From: Rutidosis leptorrhynchoides
Lineage: Eukaryota > Streptophyta > Magnoliopsida > Asterales > Asteraceae
Direction: 5' to 3'
NCBI RefSeq assembly: GCF_046630445.1
Contig: NC_092340.1
Location: forward strand, 35,238,001 to 35,302,000
DNA length: 64,000 bases
Positions 58,497 through 64,000 of this stretch are shown here, one piece after another; positions within the stretch are counted from its first letter, which is position 1; each line of letters starts with the position of its first letter. The notes beneath the pieces were generated by a model. It saw only the letters and a list, made by a program, of their open reading frames with translations, did not search any database and was not told the DNA's origin. Made by a program: the position numbers and the translations under genes.

Positions 58497-59174
58497 ATGG
58501 ATCAAAAACAAAAACTCAATAAAAAAAACAAAAAACAAAAACACAACAATACCCCCAACTCAGACTACTCATTCAACCCTTCGTCACTAGTTAAAGGCCT
58601 TCGTTTTGGTGGTCAATTCATCATCAAATCTTTCACCATCCGCCGCGCTCGGCCACTTGAAATCCTCCGGTTACTGTCCCTACCACCACCCATCCCACCA
58701 ACCAATCACAAAACGCCACCTGTCCTCCCTTCCACCACAGCTTTCATCCCAACTAACTTTACTATACTAGCACACCATGCATGGCACACACTCACACTTG
58801 GTCTCGGAACCAAGAAATCTAAAGTGGTTTTATTCGTATTCGAATCGGAAAATATGAAAAACGCAATGGACCGGGTCTGGCCGGCGGAGATTACGTTGGG
58901 TGAAGTGAACCGGAAGTTGATAAAAGGACAGACCGGATGTGAAATGGCCCGGTTCAAGTTTAGGAAAGGGTGTATAACTTTTTATGTGTACGCAGTGAGA
59001 AAAATCGGAACAATTGGGTTTTCAAGTGGCGATGATTTAAGGGTAATATTGGAATATGTGGTCGCTTTGAATGATTTTATGGATCATACTGCAATGCTTT
59101 CTATGCCTAATCAAAGAAGTATTAACTTTGCTAATGCTAATGTTAATGCTCAACCAGCTGCTATGGCTCATTAG
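58497..59174 (+). CDS. Conserved plant protein of unknown function, single exon, 225 aa
   Basis: I chose the ATG at 58497 because the upstream open frame (from 58302) reads through a CT/CCA-rich 5' leader. After a Lys/Asn-rich start, the protein has VKGLRFGGQFIIKSFTIRRA, RPLEILRLLSLPPP, then FTILAHHAWHTLTLGLGTKK, SKVVLFVFESENMKNA, VWPAEITLGEVNRKLI, CEMARFKFRKGCITFYVYAV and LNDFMDHTAMLSMPNQRSI. I recognise this as a strongly conserved plant-specific single-exon family but cannot name a function. There is no signal peptide, membrane segment or catalytic motif. It is GC-richer than its surroundings, undamaged and free of insertions, consistent with a host gene under selection. Confidence 0.85.
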   Translation: MDQKQKLNKKNKKQKHNNTPNSDYSFNPSSLVKGLRFGGQFIIKSFTIRRARPLEILRLLSLPPPIPPTNHKTPPVLPSTTAFIPTNFTILAHHAWHTLTLGLGTKKSKVVLFVFESENMKNAMDRVWPAEITLGEVNRKLIKGQTGCEMARFKFRKGCITFYVYAVRKIGTIGFSSGDDLRVILEYVVALNDFMDHTAMLSMPNQRSINFANANVNAQPAAMAH

Positions 59175-60195
59175 CCTTTTTGTGAAGTTACTGTACTACC
59201 CTCCTATTCTTTCTTTTTGACTATATTTTATATTGACAGGACATATTTTGTTGAATCTTGGAGGTAATTTTTTTATTAATTCTTTTTTTTTTTTGTGGGA
59301 TTTTATATGTATATCTTTTTGCAATCTGTTTAGGATCTATAAAGTGGGTGTGACAATGCTACTGAATGTTAATTTCTATGTGTTCTTGGTACCAAGTCTC
59401 CCACTACCTTGCAATTTGTGTAATGCATTATTGCAATTGCAATGCTTAATACTAAATGATAAGATAAAAAAATAGACTAAAAGTAAGTTTACCTTTGTGA
59501 TTTTTCTTGTATTAATTATCAGGAGAAGATTTTATTATGTTTGGTAAAAATTAGTTTCCGGGAGTTTTGTTAGTTTGTGTTTTTGTTAATAAGATGGGCT
59601 GATTCACGTTCTGATTTTGTCATTAATATTTATGTTAAGTTTTTTTTTAATAAAAGTTTACTAATAGCACATTTTGAATAGTCAAGAAAAAAACTCAAAC
59701 TAATTACTCCGTACAATATAATTCAATTAAATTAAATGTACAAAATGAAAATAAAATTATTTATTTTTTCCCGGTAACTTACAAAAGAGAATTCGATAAT
59801 AATGAGAGGTGGTGGACGTTAATAATGTATAGCAGTGAGAGTTGAGCATATTTAAAAACGTCGCCAGAATCCCAATGCTCAACGACAACTATCGTCTGAC
59901 CAAGTTTTGTGATTTTCTAATTTTTATAATGAAAATATATTATAAATTTAAATTGTATATATTGTAACTATATAAATATAAATAATACAAAAGGCCACGT
60001 CTCTTGTCTTCATGAAACATTATCTATGACATTATTTGTTTCCAAAAATATTGACAATCTTGATTGAATGTGTCATGTGTTACATCGATAACAATAGATT
60101 AATTGGTGACAATCAAGCCAGCTCTTAATTACTGAATTATTAAGTTGAAAATTTTATTTGTATACTACATATTAAACTACTCCATAATATCACAA

Positions 60196-60229
<34 letters not shown>

Positions 60230-60538
60230 TACAAAAGGCCACATCTCTTGTTTTCATGAAACATTAACAATGAATTTATTTTTTTCCAAAAATATTGTCA
60301 ACTTCTTGATTAAATATCAAATTAATTGCTGACAGTCAAGCCATATCTTATGATTACTGAATTTAAGTTTTAAGTTAAAAATTGTATATTGTATATCAAA
60401 CGAATATCACAAAATATAGTAATTAAATTAAGTTTAATAAAATAAAGTGAATGGTGTCCCGTACAACTACTCCGATTAAACTAGTAAAAATGGAAAAATC
60501 GTACAAATGTGTCCCTAAGTTGTAACAAATGGTACAAA
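59175..60538. other. 3' region of the host gene and AT-rich spacer
   Basis: 59175-59480 is probably 3' UTR. The remainder lacks open frames apart from the duplication listed separately. (AAT)n lies at 60200-60228. Confidence 0.5.
59985..60415. repeat. Diverged tandem duplication of about 240 bp
   Basis: ACAAAAGGCCACGTCTCTTG at 59988 and ACAAAAGGCCACATCTCTTG at 60231 open two copies that share CATGAAACATTA, CCAAAAATATTG, TTAATTGSTGACARTCAAGCC and a TTACTGAAT end. Confidence 0.75.
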
Positions 60539-61038
60539 CTAGAAAAAAAATTCGACCGCGCGTTGCTGCGGTTGTATTCAACGCGCGGTCGAATTTGGAT
60601 ATACGTTGTTTGGTACCTAATATATATAATAGGTTGGATTGTTTATTGTACGCGTATGTATATGTATGAAACATAGCCCGAAATATTTAGTGTTTTTTTA
60701 ATGATGTCCGTTTCGCGTATAGTTAGTCGCGTTGTGTTCGTAAAATTATTTCGAGTTGAACGGTGGTCTCGAAAAAATTTAACTCGCACCGAGCGAGAAG
60801 ATAGGACCCGTTAAAAATTCGGGTGGAATTATCTTCTTTTATTTTAAGAAAATTATATACTTACACTTTCAACCCCTGAAAAAATGTAAACTTGAGAGGT
60901 TGTTGTGTAAATTGAGACAAAGTTGAGGGACCGATTGAGGTGTGAACGCAAGCTCAAAACAACGAAACAACTTAAACGACGAAATTCTTGATATGTTTTA
61001 GTATCTCTTTTATATATAATAACAAAAGCTAAAATAGA
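60539..61038 (-). mobile_element. Short non-autonomous Helitron, about 500 bp
   Basis: On the minus strand the 3' end has a perfect 16-bp stem (CAACGCGCGGTCGAAT inverted, 60550-60565 with 60579-60594), 7 bases of T, then CTAG (60542-60539) and T. The proposed 5' end is A|TCTATTTTAGCTTTTG at 61038, followed by ATTATATATAAAAGAGATAC, a typical Helitron start. There is no target duplication, as expected for rolling-circle elements inserting between A and T. It has no coding capacity. Confidence 0.72.
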
Positions 61039-62784
61039 TCATTTTAAAAAGTTCAAACTAATCTTAGCCATCCATTAATTAATTATCAATGATCTACCCC
61101 CTTAATTTTTTCTTAATCTTACTTATGATAATCCTAACCTTGAAATTTTTGATTACAAAACTACCCTTACACACAAAAAAAAGTGGCGGCCTCTTTTCTA
61201 ATTTTAGGGGTTTCGGGTTCAGCAAATCTATCTTCATTCACATTCACGTAAAAAACCCTAGCTCTCTCCCTAAAATTGTCAAAAACAAATTCAAACAAAT
61301 TCAGATCTATCGTTTCTCTACTTACATGCCCATGATCTGATAAAAATCTGATTTGAATCGATTGCGTTCACAGTGACATACTCTCTATTACTTATGAATG
61401 AGGTATATGTATTTGTTCAGTTGTTTTGATCTATTTACTATTACAAAGTAAAGGTATTTCAAGACAATCTTTTTTTGACTCTATTATCTTTTAGATTCAA
61501 TTCATTGTTTATATTGTGATGTAACCAATAAATAACGATTTGTCTTTTGTTTAAGAAAGAAGGTACTGAGAACGTAATGGGATCCACATGTGCAAAGTGA
61601 CTTACTTATCGGCACACGAAAATCTTATGAAATACTTTTCTAAGAGTAAGTGGGGTCATGGAAGAATGTTACGCCATTTTATGCCTTATTTATTCTAATT
61701 ATGCAAGGTAACGTTCCAACTGCTAAAAGTTTATTTTAAGATGGATGGGTTCAATTGTTTGGATAATGGGTTCAATTGTTTCGATAATGGGTTCAAGGCT
61801 TATAAAAGTTACACCATCAGCATCTCAGTTTGGCTTGACAATTTAAGTGTTCAATATGAAGTCAAACTGCATATGATAATAACAATCTTATATAGTTTTT
61901 TTTTTATCATTATCTTACTGCACCAAATTAGGATGTGAATGTGATACATATTTGAAAATCGGGTTTGTTAAGGTCTTTCTAATTTGTTGGGTGTTGGGGT
62001 GTTAAAATAAGTAGATTAGGGTTGGGTAATGGGTCAATTATGTTTGCACTATATATGTAGTTGGTCAAACTGATGGTGCAATCAAGATATTGATTTGAAA
62101 GCATGGATTAGCTTATAATTTAGCAAAATAAGTGCAATTTTAACACATTATATAACATGATATATTCTTGAAAGCATTATGGTATATGTTTATAAATTTA
62201 TTCCTTTTCTTTTTCTTTTTTATGATTACACGTGCTTGAATGCGTTACATTATTGTTGGATATATTTTCTGAATGGTAGGATCAAGCATTAATTTTGGAT
62301 TTTATATTTCCCCGGCGAGAGGATGACTGCTGTAAATACTTGCATCTTTCAGAATTGATGTAAATTTTGAGGTATGTACATACACTACAATTTGTAACAT
62401 GTAGTTTATAATGTTGGTTCACTAGAATTTAGCACACAATAATGATTATGGTAGTTTATTAATGGTTAATAGGATAGCGATTATTAGGTATATTAATTGC
62501 TATTTGTTTTTGCGTTGCATATGTTGTATGAAAGCGCTATTATTATTATTCAGTGATTGTTTGTTATATGTAGTCCATCTGGTACTATTGATAAACTATT
62601 ATTGTTTTTTTTTTTTTTTTTTTTTGGAAAATAATGAGATGAGATTTAGTTCCATTTAATCAGTTTTATCTGTTGGGATGTTGATAGTCGCTACTTTAAG
62701 AGTATTAAGTTAGTTGGTTAAAACGATCTTTATGGCGTACACTATTGTATTCGTGTAATGTAAGTATCTTTTTATTCTTTCTCA
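61039..62784. other. Leader-like and intergenic sequence
   Basis: 61195-61400 has AAAAAACCCTAGCTCTCTCC and CT-rich motifs typical of plant 5' UTRs, but no coding exon follows in frame. The rest is AT-rich with a T21 run at 62606-62626. It may be the promoter, 5' UTR and intron of the broken reductase gene downstream. Confidence 0.4.
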
Positions 62785-62995
62785 GGTGGGAATTTAAAAT
62801 GTTTATAGGTGATGAGAAAAATAATGATCATTTGAGGAAGTTGGAGAATGCATAACAGAGGCTGCATATGTTCAAGGCAACCTTGATGGATTGTGAAGGC
62901 CTTGGTGCTGCTTTTGCTGGTTGCACCGGGGTTCTTCATGTTGCCTCACCTGTTCCTGATAGTGTACACATATACCTAATCTACAGGTAACACCT
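62785..62995 (+). pseudogene. Cinnamoyl-CoA-reductase-like exon fragment
   Basis: After a CAG|G acceptor-like site, translation gives HLRKLENA, a TAA stop (62853-62855), QRLHMFKATLMDCEGLGAAF and AGCTGVLHVASPVPDSVH. In this NAD(P)-dependent reductase family (CCR/DFR-like short-chain dehydrogenases), this block follows the Rossmann nucleotide-binding loop: H-L-x-x-L-E-G-A...L-x-L-x-K-A-x-L-x-D, then G-C-x-G-V-F-H-x-A-S-P-V. The GxxGxxG exon and the catalytic YxxxK exon are absent here. The stop and loss of frame after VHIY indicate a relic. Confidence 0.7.
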
Positions 62996-64000
62996 TTCGT
63001 TTATGCACTACACATGTCAGTGTATAATTCGTAAAAGTAAGGAAGACTTATAATTATCCTTATCCATTTTAGTGTTTACAAAACTCTCAATTAGCATGCT
63101 ATAAGGATGTAGTGTGAGTGTCTAATCTACTAATTTGACTTATATGTTCTTAATGGTCAAATATGTAATTTTGATAATAAGGAAATGGGTTAGACAAGTG
63201 AATCAGGTCAAAAGTTGTCTGAGTGTATTCTTAATCATTTTTAACCTTTTAAATCAAAAGTCAATTTATTAAGTGATTTTAGCTATTTCATAATATCATT
63301 CCCTTTCAAATTAATAATTATAGTTATTTTCTATTGACATATGTTTATGACATATATTACATTGGTTAGTCTTAATAAATGATATATTAAGGACAAAAAG
63401 GTTAATTCCACTAAACCCAAACACCAGGGTATATGAAAATTGCGAGCTTTGACCCAACCATTTTCCACTCCTAACCTTAAGCTATTAATAATCAAATATA
63501 ATTGTTGTCTACAGTCTGCAGTCTACAGATACGTTTCTGTAACCAGCAATGCACTAAATAAAAATGTTGTTGGGCGAATATAGAATACGCCAAATCAATA
63601 CAAGTATCTCAACTCTACAAACAATGAATGTCAGTTTTTATTGATTATTTGGTATTCAAGTCTTTATGAACTAAATTTGATGCACTTACAAAGATAAAAA
63701 GGCTTTAGAAAAGGGTGTATTGTCTTTATGGATGTTTTGTCTAATGTAAGGATTCGGCTTATATGTTACTCCGTATTTATTTAGTCAAAAATGTAAATTG
63801 GATAAAAAAGAAATGGGTTAGATGAGTTTAAGGTCAAATGGGTTGAACAAGTTCAACGGATCAAACCAAAGTATTGGTTAGTCATTTAGTAACTTAGATC
63901 CAGTAAGTTATATGGGTAAACTTGATGTTGAATATTGTTGGTGACATGTGTCAAACGTTTTCTAAAGTTATCCCAATGAATGTTTTTGTTTCAACTCATA
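62996..64000. other. Intergenic DNA, no gene seen
   Basis: AT-rich. Two weakly similar stretches (about 63120-63230 and 63730-63850: TTATATGTTMYT, AAGGAAATGGGTTAGAYRAGT, TCAAA) suggest an old duplication. No element ends recognised. Confidence 0.4.

Overview
This is eukaryotic nuclear DNA from a flowering plant. It is AT-rich and dominated by LTR retrotransposons, with MULE, Helitron, Stowaway and SINE sequences, plant-type introns and TATA promoters, and isolated host genes. The mix (PB1-domain MULE transposase, DUF1985/Ulp1 protease, tekay-like LTR families with GACCC-type ends, TTG-tailed SINE) suggests a eudicot, probably Asteraceae. That assignment is inference from pattern memory, not a search result. 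No rRNA gene, intact tRNA gene or CRISPR array was seen.

Layout. 1-5254: decayed tail of a Ty3/gypsy element (+ strand; integrase relic, polypurine tract, 3' LTR with five tandem TATA-bearing units). 5255-19650: a transposon-derived gene cluster holding a two-exon PB1-like gene (-), a damaged HROB-type OB-fold gene (+), a single-exon PB1-like gene (-), a three-exon MULE transposase with three in-frame stops (+), and, tail to tail with it, an eleven-exon DUF1985/Ulp1-type protease gene (-). The same 41-42 bp minisatellite fills both divergent promoter regions (6300-6629 and 8676-9350). The transposase/Ulp1 pair resembles a Kaonashi-type (ULP-carrying) MULE. 19650-22839: Stowaway MITE, two SINEs and AT-rich spacer.

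22840-28758: a structurally complete, very young Ty1/copia element (- strand) with a perfect TTATT target duplication, one gag stop and three pol frameshifts. It lies upstream of a Helitron 3' end at 29050-29078. 30881-54581: one giant non-autonomous LTR retrotransposon, element A (target duplication GACAT, tRNA-Met primer site, gag-like remnant, no reverse transcriptase). Nested inside it are a related element B (34677-46179, target duplication GGTAA), which carries a complete PB1-like gene with its own promoter, and a solo LTR C (50944-53261, target duplication TCATT) inside A's right LTR. 55144-57972: another B-like solo LTR D (target duplication GCAAG), splitting a retroposed fragment.

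58497-59174 is the best candidate for an ordinary host gene: a conserved plant protein of unknown function, 225 residues. To its right are a short Helitron (60539-61038, - strand), a 5'-leader-like stretch and a broken exon of a cinnamoyl-CoA-reductase-like gene (62785-62995).

How the parts relate: most coding capacity belongs to, or travels with, mobile DNA. Four PB1-like domains occur in the window: two free-standing genes near the MULE, one inside retroelement B, and one at the N-terminus of the MULE transposase. Nesting gives a relative chronology: A, then B and C; and, separately, the Helitron-like sequence, then copia.
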